A stretch of DNA of 64,000 bases, from contig NC_039519.1 in NCBI RefSeq assembly GCF_003672135.1, positions 5,766,001 through 5,830,000 of the forward strand, given 5' to 3'. The position numbers were made by a program, and so were the translations under genes. Positions within the stretch are counted from its first letter, which is position 1. Every line of letters begins with the position of its first letter. Origin of the DNA: Ooceraea biroi. Lineage: Eukaryota; Arthropoda; Insecta; Hymenoptera; Formicidae. The notes under the pieces are model-generated. The model had not been told where the DNA came from. It ran no database searches and saw only the letters and a list, made by a program, of their open reading frames with translations. Positions 14,101 to 26,100 of the stretch are shown piece after piece.

Positions 14101-17100
14101 ATCACACCCCTAATACAAGCACGTAATATTACGTTTTTACAATTACCTTGACCACGGGAACCCTTGGCAATGGTGACACCGTCGGGGCAGCATCCGAATT
14201 GATAAGTGTAACACGGGCATCCCTCGAAATTGGGTCCGGTGGCAGGCGTGAACCGGTTCGGACAGCAACCGTGAGGAGTGTATTTACAGCCGCAGCCCTC
14301 GTTGTTCCGACCGCGTGCCGCTGTCGAATTATCCGGGCAACAGCCAAATCTCGTGTATTGGCAGCCGCAGCCGTAGAAGTTTGGTCCACGCGCTGGCAGG
14401 ATGTTATCCGGGCAGCATTTGTACGGGGTCGCTAGGCAGCAGCCCTCGTTGTTCGGCCCGTGTGTCGGCGTCACTCCATCTTCGCAGCATCCATAAGCAC
14501 TGTCGTGGCAAGGCATGCGGCAGCCGTAGTTGTCCGGTCCGAGAGCTGCAGACACAGAATCGTGAGCGTTGAAAATGAGATGCCCACGTAAATGTTGGAT
14601 TGTAATATGTTCATCTCATTTGTTTAGCGTTTTCAATAATGAATATATTACAATCCAATATGTTAAAATGTGTCCAAAATCGATCGGTTGAATAGATACG
14701 GAGTTTTTCCGGTTCGGTCAATTATTGATGATGATTTTAATTTGGAAGAATTAATGAACGGCAATGTAATGTGCATACCTGCGGAAACCTCGTCGGGACA
14801 GCATCCAAAGTAAGACGCGGTGCAATTTTCGGTATTAATAACGCCGCAACCCGCGAAGTTCGTGCCGTTCGCAATGGTAACGCCGTCAGGGCAGCAGCCG
14901 TACGTGGTGTTCGCGCAGTCTTCGTGTGAAATTGGTTGCGTCGTTGTTTCGTACTCTGACGTTACGGAAGTGGCTTCTTCCTCGCAACCTTAGTATATCG
15001 CGTGTAACGGTTAATAAAAGTAAGCATAATAAAAATATTTGGTACTTATTTAGATTAACGGAGCAACCTCGAATGACCTTGACCTTGACATATGTTGTCA
15101 CGGTCACCCTCCTGAGTGACCTTCAAAAGGTTTTAGCCGTCGTTCATTGTTTATTAAAAAGTTATTAACAAAAGAAGTTTCGAAAATATAGTAGTTATTT
15201 TGAATATTGAAAGACATAAACGACGAATATGAACGAAGGAAGGAAAGTGATTTAACCTAACCTAATCTAATCTAACCTGGTTAGGTTATATTTTCCGAAA
15301 CTGGAGCCCCAGACACATATACGCTCGTTTTTCAGGCCGCTTCGCGGGAGGGCGGGCGGAAGGGGCTTCGCCCCTCCCCCCCCCCGCCAGAATCTGTGCC
15401 GTGTACCAGGTGATCAAACTCTGTACGGTGAAATCTGTAACACCGGCTCCGGCGAGGGGAGGGGCAAAGCCCCTCCCCCCTGCCCTCCCGCGAAGCGGGC
15501 TGAAAACGAGAGTATGTGTCCGGGGCTCCAGTTTCGGAAAATATAACCTAACCCAAACCTATTTCTGATTTAAAGGTAAAATTCCATCAAATATACTCTT
15601 TCATAAACGTATATGATATCGTAAAATTATGCTCTATTCATTAAACCTTTTTGTTAATAACTTTTTAACAAACAACGAGCGACGGGTGAAACCTAGTGCG
15701 GGTTATTCGGGAAGGTGACTTTTGTAATATATGTCAAACTCAAGTACTTGCTTCGCGTGGACAGTTGAAAATTCGTGCAAAATCATTAAACTTCTTTTGT
15801 TAATAACTTTTTAATAAACAATGAGCGACGGCTAAAATCTTTTGAAGGTCACTCAGGAGGGTGACCTCTATAATATATGTCAAGGTCAAGGTCATCCGAG
15901 GTTGCTCCGTTAAACTAAATAGTTACCAAATATTTTATAGCGCGCATATAAATATGAAACAAATACCTTCGCCATCGGGACCAGGAGCGATTTTAATACC
16001 GTCTGGACAGCAACCGAATTCGGTAACATTACAACATCCCAGATAATTCTTTCCGCTAGCCGTAGTCTCATTGTCAGGGCAGCATCCGAATCTATAAATT
16101 AAATTACAAGCAATTAATTATATTCCATAAAAACATCGTTTAATGAATTTAATTCACAGAAATACGAAAACTGACTCGGTGTCGACGCATGGTTTCTTGC
16201 ATCCCTCGTAATCATTGCCTTGCGCTGTAGTGACACCGTCGGGACAGCAGCCGAAGAGCGACTCGTTACAGTGAGAGTCGGGACAACCCTTGTTCTTCTT
16301 TCCAGTGGCCGGTGACACACCGTCAGGGCAGCATCCGTAGCGCGTCTCGTTGCACGTTTGCGGCGTTGGGCACCCTTGACCGAACGGTCCCTGAGCGGCA
16401 GTGATGCCGTCGTAGCAGCATCCAAATGGCGTCTTTTTGCAGCTTTTCCTCGGTTTGCATTGTCGCTTCTGCGTTGTCAGCTCCGGGAAACTGGTCGTCC
16501 AGATCTCCGAGACTGTAAATGTATCGATATTAGTAAACCGAAAACTCTTCACGCATCAAAACAAGTAATTCTAATATTTTAACACTTGTACTGCTCAGCT
16601 GAAGCAAGTATTAAGCTGATCGCTTACTGTGAGTCTTTTCTGTGAGATCGGTTTCTCCGCTGACAGTAGAAGATGTAACTTCCGTCACGGTAGTCTCGCC
16701 GGACACCGTCGTCTCTTCGAGGGAAGACGTCGTGGCGGACGATTCGGTCGTTTCGCCCGACAGAGTTGTTGCACCCGACTCGGTGGTTTCTCCGGATTCC
16801 GTAGAGACTGCCAGGGTAGTTTCGCCGGATTCGGTCGTCTGTCCTGACTCGGTAGTTTCCCCGAATTCAGTTGTCGCACCCGATTCCGTCATTTTGACCG
16901 ATTCAGTGGTCAATCCGGACTCAGTTGTCTCTTCTGATTCTGTGGTCCGACCCGTTTCGGTTGTCTCAGATATTTCACTGCTGCTGATTTCAGTCTCACT
17001 CGTTGAGCTCGTTTCTGTGCTAATAATTAGTGTACTTTCGTTCGAGTCATCGACGATAATTTTTTCCTCCGAACCAGTTTCGGCATTGGGTTCGAGTACT

Positions 17101-20100
17101 TCCAAATTGGTCATCTGCGAGACCATTGTGGTCGACATCACCATAGTTGTCTCTGTAAAACATCATATCATGTCATAAGTCTTCAGATAATAATAATAAT
17201 AAAAATGTGTAATATTTATGAATATGATAAAAATATTAAAATAGCGTTAGAAAAAATACTTGTGCGATTTCTCACCGGACGTATCGCTAGATTCAGTGGT
17301 TTCATCGCTTCCAGTCGTCTCTGTTGTTTCCGTAACTGTGGTCTCCGTCTCCGAAGAAGATGTACTCGGCGGAGATTCCGTGGATTCAGTTGTCCCCGTG
17401 GATTCTGTGGGATCGGTAGTCTGAGTCTCCGTCGTATCTGTTGTCACCGTGTTGGTGGTATCCGTAGTCTCCGTTTCGGTAGATTCCGTCGATACGGACA
17501 TGGAAGACATTGTCGTTTCCGCAGAACCGGTAGTAACGTCGTCAGTCGTTTCGGTCGGATCGGTCGTCTCGTCGCTTGGATCCGTCGTCATGTCGCTCGA
17601 TCGAGTCGTAGCGTCGCTGGATCCGGTTGTCGTCGATATCGAATTTTTACTGGCAGTTGATTCGGTGGTTTCGCTGGCAGCGGTATCGGAAGAATCCGTC
17701 GACTGTTTTGTCGTTTCTGATTCAGTACCTAAACAGATAGCAGATGCATGAGGCAACAGCGTTGATGTTTGCGAGGCGCCCTGAGTAACATAGATAAATG
17801 CATCTTAAGGGGGGAGCCTGCTTTAGAACGTTGAAAATAAGGTATAATTTTACGAATTGTTTTGGAGAAACTATACAGCGGATCATTATAAAACTTTGAT
17901 GCATTTATTAGTACATGTTTAAAGATAAAAAAATTATTTTTTGATTTGAATATATCGCCTGTAGAGGTCGTCCTGGAGGCATCTTAGTGCAGCCGGCATT
18001 GTAAATTGTGAGCATTCTCCTGCCTCCAAATTTCATCCAAACTGAAAAATTGAAATATTTTCTCGTTATTTATGAATTCCCATCGTCGATGAACCTTTAA
18101 TATTCATAAAAACATTAAGTTAAACAATTATTTTTGCATGAAAAAGTTCAACAACTTTGTCTAAAAATCGTACTTTTGTGTTCTAAGCTCCACTATTTTG
18201 GCACTTCTCAACTTTTTTCTCCTCTCTTTGGTTCATCGACGATGGGAATTCATAAATAACGAGAACATATTTCAATTTTTCAGTTTGGACGAAATTTGGA
18301 GGCAGGAGAATGCTCACCAATTTGCAATGCCGGCGACGCGGCTGCACTAAGATTTCTCCAGGACGACCTCTGCAAGCGATATATTCAAATCAAAAAATAA
18401 TTTTTTTTATTTGAATATGTCGCCTGTAGAGGTCGTCCTGGAGGCATCTTAGTGCAGCCGGCGTTGTAAATTGGTGAGCATTCTCCTGCCTCCAAATTTC
18501 ATCCAAACTGAAAAATTGAAATATTTTCTCGTTATTTATGAATTCCCATCGTCGATGAACCTTTAATATTCATAAAAACATTAAGTTAAACAATTATTTT
18601 TGCATGAAAAAGTTCAAAAACTTTGCCTAAAAATCGTACTTTTGTGTTCTAAGCTCCACCATTTTGGCACTTTTCAACTTTTTTTTCCTCTCTTTGGTTC
18701 ATCGACGATGGGAATTCATAAATAACGAGAACATATTTTAATTTTTCAGTTTGGACGAAATTTGGAGGCAGGAGAATGCTCACCAATTTGCAATGCCGGC
18801 GACGCGGCTGCACTAAGATTTCTCCAGGACGACCTCTACAAGCGATATATTCAAATCAAAAATAATTTTTTTTATCTTCAAACATGTACTAATAAATGCA
18901 TAAAACTTTGATGCATTTATTAGTACATGTTTAAAGATAAAAAAATTATTTTTTGATTTGAATATATCGCCTGTAGAGGTCGTCCTGGAGGCATCTTAGT
19001 GCAGCCGGCATTGTAAATTGGTGAGCATTCTCCTGCCTCCAAATTTCATCCAAACTGAAAAATTGAAATATTTTCTCGTTATTTATGAATTCCCATCGTC
19101 GATGAACCTTTAATATTCATAAAAACATTAAGTTAAACAATTATTTTTACATGAAAAAGTTCAAAAACTTTGCCTAAAAATCGTACTTTTGTGTTCTAAG
19201 CTCCACCATTGTGGCACTTTTCAACTTTTTTCTCCTCTCTTTGGTTCATCGACGATGGGAATTCATAAATAACGAGAACATATTTCAATTTTTCAGTTTG
19301 GACGAAATTTGGAGGCAGGAGAATGCTCACCAATTTGCAATGCCGGCGACGCGGCTGCACTAAGATTTCTCCAGGACGACCTCTACAAGCGATATATTCA
19401 AATCAAAAATAATTTTTTTTATCTTCAAACATGTACTAATAAATGCATAAAACTTTGATGCATTTATTAGTACATGTTTAAAGACAAAAAAATTATTTTT
19501 TGATTTGAATATATCGCCTGTAGAGGTCGTCCTGGAGGCATATTAGTGCAGCCGGCATTGTAAATTGGTGAGCATTCTCCTGCCTCCAAATTTCATCCAA
19601 ACTGAAAAATTGAAATATTTTCTCGTTATTTATGAATTCCCATCGTCGATGAACCTTTAATATTCATAAAAACATTAAGTTAAACAATTATTTTTGCATG
19701 AAAAAGTTCAAAAACTTTGCCTAAAAATCGTACTTTTGTGTTCTAAGCTCCACCATTTTGGCACTTTTCAACTTTTTTCTCCTCTCTTTGGTTCATCGAC
19801 GATGGAAATTCATAAATAACGAGAACATATTTCAATTTTTCAGTTTGGACGAAATTTGGAGGCAGGAGAATGCTCACCAATTTGCAATGCCGGCGACGCG
19901 GCTGCACTAAGATTTCTCCAGGACGACCTCTACAAGCGATATATTCAAATCAAAAATAATTTTTTTATCTTCAAACATGTACTAATAAATGCATAAAACT
20001 TTGATGCATTTATTAGTACATGTTTAAAGACAAAAAAATTATTTTTTGATTTGAATATATCGCCTGTAGAGGTCGTCCTGGAGGCATCTTAGTGCAGCCG

Positions 20101-23100
20101 GCGTTGTAAATTGGTGAGCATTCTCCTGCCTCCAAATTTCATCCAAACTGAAAAATTGAAATATTTTCTCGTTATTTATGAATTCCCATCGTCGATGAAC
20201 CTTTAATATTCATAAAAACATTAAGTTAAACAATTATTTTTGCATGAAAAAGTTCAAAAACTTTGCCTAAAAATCGTACTTTTGTGTTCTAAGCTCCACC
20301 ATTTTGGCACTTTTCAACTTTTTTTTCCTCTCTTTGGTTCATCGACGATGGGAATTCATAAATAACGAGAACATATTTTAATTTTTCAGTTTGGACGAAA
20401 TTTGGAGGCAGGAGAATGCTCACCAATTTGCAATGCCGGCGACGCGGCTGCACTAAGATTTCTCCAGGACGACCTCTACAAGCGATATATTCAAATCAAA
20501 AATAATTTTTTTTATCTTCAAACATGTACTAATAAATGCATAAAACTTTGATGCATTTATTAGTACATGTTTAAAGATAAAAAAATTATTTTTTGATTTG
20601 AATATATCGCCTGTAGAGGTCGTCCTGGAGGCATCTTAGTGCAGCCGGCATTGTAAATTGGTGAGCATTCTCCTGCCTCCAAATTTCATCCAAACTGAAA
20701 AATTGAAATATTTTCTCGTTATTTATGAATTCCCATCGTCGATGAACCTTTAATATTCATAAAAACATTAAGTTAAACAATTATTTTTACATGAAAAAGT
20801 TCAAAAACTTTGCCTAAAAATCGTACTTTTGTGTTCTAAGCTCCACCATTGTGGCACTTTTCAACTTTTTTCTCCTCTCTTTGGTTCATCGACGATGGGA
20901 ATTCATAAATAACGAGAACATATTTCAATTTTTCAGTTTGGACGAAATTTGGAGGCAGGAGAATGCTCACCAATTTGCAATGCCGGCGACGCGGCTGCAC
21001 TAAGATTTCTCCAGGACGACCTCTACAAGCGATATATTCAAATCAAAAATAATTTTTTTTATCTTCAAACATGTACTAATAAATGCATAAAACTTTGATG
21101 CATTTATTAGTACATGTTTAAAGACAAAAAAATTATTTTTTGATTTGAATATATCGCCTGTAGAGGTCGTCCTGGAGGCATATTAGTGCAGCCGGCATTG
21201 TAAATTGGTGAGCATTCTCCTGCCTCCAAATTTCATCCAAACTGAAAAATTGAAATATTTTCTCGTTATTTATGAATTCCCATCGTCGATGAACCTTTAA
21301 TATTCATAAAAACATTAAGTTAAACAATTATTTTTGCATGAAAAAGTTCAAAAACTTTGCCTAAAAATCGTACTTTTGTGTTCTAAGCTCCACCATTTTG
21401 GCACTTTTCAACTTTTTTCTCCTCTCTTTGGTTCATCGACGATGGAAATTCATAAATAACGAGAACATATTTCAATTTTTCAGTTTGGACGAAATTTGGA
21501 GGCAGGAGAATGCTCACCAATTTGCAATGCCGGCGACGCGGCTGCACTAAGATTTCTCCAGGACGACCTCTACAAGCGATATATTCAAATCAAAAATAAT
21601 TTTTTTATCTTCAAACATGTACTAATAAATGCATAAAACTTTGATGCATTTATTAGTACATGTTTAAAGACAAAAAAATTATTTTTTGATTTGAATATAT
21701 CGCCTGTAGAGGTCGTCCTGGAGGCATCTTAGTGCAGCCGGCGTTGTAAATTGGTGAGCATTCTCCTGCCTCCAAATTTCATCCAAACTGAAAAATTGAA
21801 ATATTTTCTCGTTATTTATGAATTCCCATCGTCGATGAACCTTTAATATTCATAAAAACATTAAGTTAAACAATTATTTTTGCATGAAAAAGTTCAAAAA
21901 CTTTGCCTAAAAATCGTACTTTTGTGTTCTAAGCTCCACCATTGTGGCACTTTTCAACTTTTTTCTTCTCTCTTTGGTTCATCGACGATGGGAATTCATA
22001 AATAACGAGAACATATTTCAATTTTTCAGTTTGGACGAAATTTGGAGGCAGGAGAATGCTCACCAATTTGCAATGCCGGCGACGCGGCTGCACTAAGATT
22101 TCTCCAGGACGACCTCTACAAGCGATATATTCAAATCAAAAATAATTTTTTTATCTTTAAACATGTACTAATAAATGCATAAAACTTTGATGCATTTATT
22201 AGTACATGTTTAAAGACAAAAAAATTATTTTTTGATTTGAATATATCGCCTGTAGAGGTCGTCCTGGAGGCATCTTAGTGCAGCCGGCATTGTAAATTGG
22301 TGAGCATTCTCCTGCCTCCAAATTTCATCCAAACTGAAAAATTGAAATATTTTCTCGTTATTTATGAATTCCCATCGTCGATGAACCTTTAATATTCATA
22401 AAAACATTAAGTTAAACAATTATTTTTGCATGAAAAAGTTCAAAAACTTTGCCTAAAAATCGTACTTTTGTGTTCTAAGCTCCACCATTTTGGCACTTTT
22501 CAACTTTTTTCTCCTCTCTTTGGTTCATCGACGATGGAAATTCATAAATAACGAGAACATATTTCAATTTTTCAGTTTGGACGAAATTTGGAGGCAGGAG
22601 AATGCTCACCAATTTGCAATGCCGGCGACGCGGCTGCACTAAGATTTCTCCAGGACGACCTCTACAAGCGATATATTCAAATCAAAAATAATTTTTTTAT
22701 CTTTAAACATGTACTAATAAATGCATCAAAGTTTTATAATGATCCGCTGTATAGTTTCTCCAAAAACAATTCGTAAAATATACCTTATTTTCAGCGTTCT
22801 AAAGCAGGCTCCCCCCTTAAATCTTATAAATATTTTCTAGAATATTATATCGTTTTAATAATGATTCTCTTGAAAGTCGCAACAAATATATGAGAACGTA
22901 CTGCCGGATTCCGTGGTCGCTTCCGTGGATGCACTCGCACCGGATCCTTCCTCGGGACTTGTGCTAAATTCTTCGTCGATGGTAGTCCCCGATCCTTCAA
23001 TCGTCATGTCGGTCTCTTCGGTGATATCCGAGGACTCAGTCACCTCTGTGCCGAACTCTGTCGTACCGCTTTTGCCTTCCGTTGTAACTCCGCTAAACGG

Positions 23101-26100
23101 ACTCGCACTCTCTTCGACGGTTGTGGAGTGGGCATCACTGGTACCGCCAGTGAAGAAGCCAGTATTGAATAGGGTAAAATCTTCATCGCCGCTGCCCTCA
23201 CCGCTACCCAGATCAGTAGGCGATATGTCGCCTCTCGTCGAATCGCTGAACATCATGTCATAAATGTCACTGAACGGCGACGTCAAAGGCGTTGCTTCCG
23301 TTTGTTCTACTAGTTTGCCTATTGTCGGTTCCTGAAACGAGAAAAGATGTTCTGATACTGCAATCATTACGCTTATCCGTCCGCAATCTTGGACAAGGAC
23401 GCGAAATAGAAGGAAAATCGCGTTACCGGATCGTTTCACACGTAAAGTAGAATCGATTCGATTCGAGTTCGAGATGGGTCTTTGAAAAGGCGGAACAACA
23501 TGAAACGAAGTTACGAAGTAACTCAATCGCGTCTGATATTTGATTAGGCGCGACACGACCCAGTTTCACTTACCCCTGCAGCAACGGCGCCTTCTTCCTC
23601 CTCTTCCTCTTCCTCCTCGCATTCTTCTTCCTCTCCTGGTACTGTTGTATCTGTCGGTTCTTCAGCCGCCGGTGTCTGGCCTAAAAATGTGTCATATGAA
23701 ACAACAAATTTACATATTAAATAATAATTTGATAAATTCATATAAACCATATTTAAAAAATATATAGAGGAGAATCCCCTATTATGGGATATGCTCCTAA
23801 TATGAGATAATGGGGCTAAACTAGTGAGCACCATTTGTTAGTTCCACCATGAACTTATTACTCTTGGTGTAAAATGTATTTAGTGAAAAATTCATTGTTC
23901 GTTATTGCATTTAGCCTTTGCAAGAAAAGATTTGTGAAATTGTGAACATGTCAAAGGAACTTGAGGTAAGTCTTTAAACCTTGTTTATTACATAATAAGG
24001 AAATGGTTTGCAATAAATTCAATATGCAATGATAGAGTAGAATCATAGTAACAGGAAAATACGCGATTTGTTGAATTGCTTAATTGTAGAGGTTAGATTT
24101 CATGATCGCGGAACCGCTAGGCGCGTGGCTCGTATAATGAGATATTCAGGGTACTCTTAATATGAGATAATTATTGCTCGAATATGAAGATTATGTAGTG
24201 TAATAAAAAGAAAGAAAATACTACTTAAGGTTAAAGAAAAGTTAATACGAATTTATATTACGAAGTTTTGTGTATTTAATTTTTATAGAATCTGACTATG
24301 GAGGTTAGAGAAACGAGGAAGCGTCGACAGTGGAATCGTGAAGATTTGGCGAAGGCTGTGGCAGCAGTATTTTTATAAAACTATCTAATAAAGATTTTAA
24401 TTGCAATACTGATGTATTTTGCACTTTTAACACCGATTTCTCGAAGTATCTTATATTAGGAGCACACTTTCTCGATCCTGCGTAAAGCTCTTTTTTCAAA
24501 ATTTGTTTAATTTTCGGAAAAAATAATATTTAAATTAGATTTTTCATTTTACCAACCTAAAGCTTATTAAATTCTCTTCAAGATAACGTATTACATTTTT
24601 AAATTCTGCCTATAGATTTCCTTACATTCGGCAAAATCGATATGGTATCTCATAATCGGGGACTTTCCTCTATATGTATGTGTAAAACAATTTTTATAAA
24701 ATAGTAGTAAAAAATGTCACTCGCACTTTTTATTCCTTATCGACTAAACTCCGAAAGCGCATAAGAAACTTAATTTTCTTTGCTATAAAGAGTAAATGAT
24801 GTTATTTTCACGGTAGGTGGTTCGTTGCTGCCTAAAATGCGATAGATACTGAGGCATTTGAGTTTAATATCACGAACCTCATTATTTTCACGCCTGCTGT
24901 TCTAGACATATTCAATATTTTATGCACGCGGCCTACAATAAAGAGGAGTTGACATCACAATATGTAGCCTGCTACATTGAAGCAAATGTTAATCTGTCTA
25001 TTGTTACCTTTAATGATAAAAGTAAAATAACGCCAAAAAATAAATAAATTTTAAAAAGTTTATCTAATTCATCACATTTAAAAATCTTTATAGATGAGTG
25101 TTAAATAGAAATCTTTTACCCCAAATTATTACATTAAAAGTTATTTTTCTATCTAAAATTCAGTCTTATTGCAAATATTTTAGTGTGGTATTAAAATACT
25201 TTGCTTATAGATACTTGATCGTTATTAAACTCTGCTAAACTTTACCTTCTTCGCAAGGTTCATCATTACATTTTTCGGTGGAGAACATGATGGTATCGGC
25301 GTCACACTGGCTTACAGATACCGTCTTGTTATCCTTCATGCAAATCACCTTACGGGTCATGTCGCCGCCGTCGCATGGCTGCGAACACTGTAACACGTTG
25401 TGACGTGATTGACAACGTCGTTAATTGCACTTTAAGGAGATTTCGTTAATAAACACAGTGATTACAAAAGGATAAGCTCTATGTTAAATCTTAAACTCCA
25501 TGGAGAACATAAAAGCGGATTAAGATAACTGTCATAGAAATTAGTTTAAATAAACGTGGTCGTAACACGAAACAAAATGCCAACGTCAATTTATTATATC
25601 TAAAAAAGCAAACCTTGCTCCAAGGTCCTGCGAACCATTCGCCTTTGCACTCTTCCTTAGCGGTGCAGTTTTGACTATCTTCGAACTTCTTTTCAGGATC
25701 GCAGTTATCGTCCGTAACTTTCTTCACAGTATCATCGCTGAAAGTACCGCAGAATACCTTGCGCGTCTGGACGCCAGACCCGCATATTGCTGAACACTGC
25801 AAAATTATTATTAACAGTAATGAGAATAATATAAGTAAGACGAAAATGTTTAATTTCAATGAGAGATTAAGCTAACATTATATTCAATCTATTTGAAGAC
25901 GAAGATACCCAGATAGCCAAGTCTGCCGAAAGCAGATGGTGCTAACTATCTGCTATCAACTATTGCCAGCCAAAAGACAACAAATTTGTACAGAAGTTGT
26001 TGTTAACGATTAATTCGACAAATTGGTGCCAGAAATGTAACAGAGCTTGCTCACAAAATCTAAGAACAGATTGGCGGCAGAAACCGAGCAGAATCTGCAA

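Larger units (their letters stand above)
15029..15940. mobile_element. Foldback MITE with a second GC-rich foldback nested inside
   Basis: The left arm (about 15029-15178) and right arm (about 15790-15940) are inverted copies sharing the ACGGAGCAACCTCG block, the GACCTTGACCTTGACATATG block and a TTATTAACAAAAGAAGTTT end. A further diverged copy of the arm end lies at about 15643-15740. The interior holds the GC-rich element at 15279-15553. No transposase. It lies in the papilin intron between 15967 and 14988. Confidence 0.78.

Noticed and set aside
16642..17178. 178-codon plus-strand frame rich in Val, Ser and Asp
   Set aside because: Antisense of the repetitive mucin-like exon; repetitive codons leave all frames open.
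22588..22776. Short plus-strand frame at the end of the TTAA element
   Set aside because: Part of the repeat arm; other units do not keep it open.
17809..22816. CRISPR-like array or ordinary satellite
   Set aside because: Units are about 547 bases and palindromic, with no spacer diversity, and the whole lies between inverted ends and TTAA sites in a eukaryotic intron.
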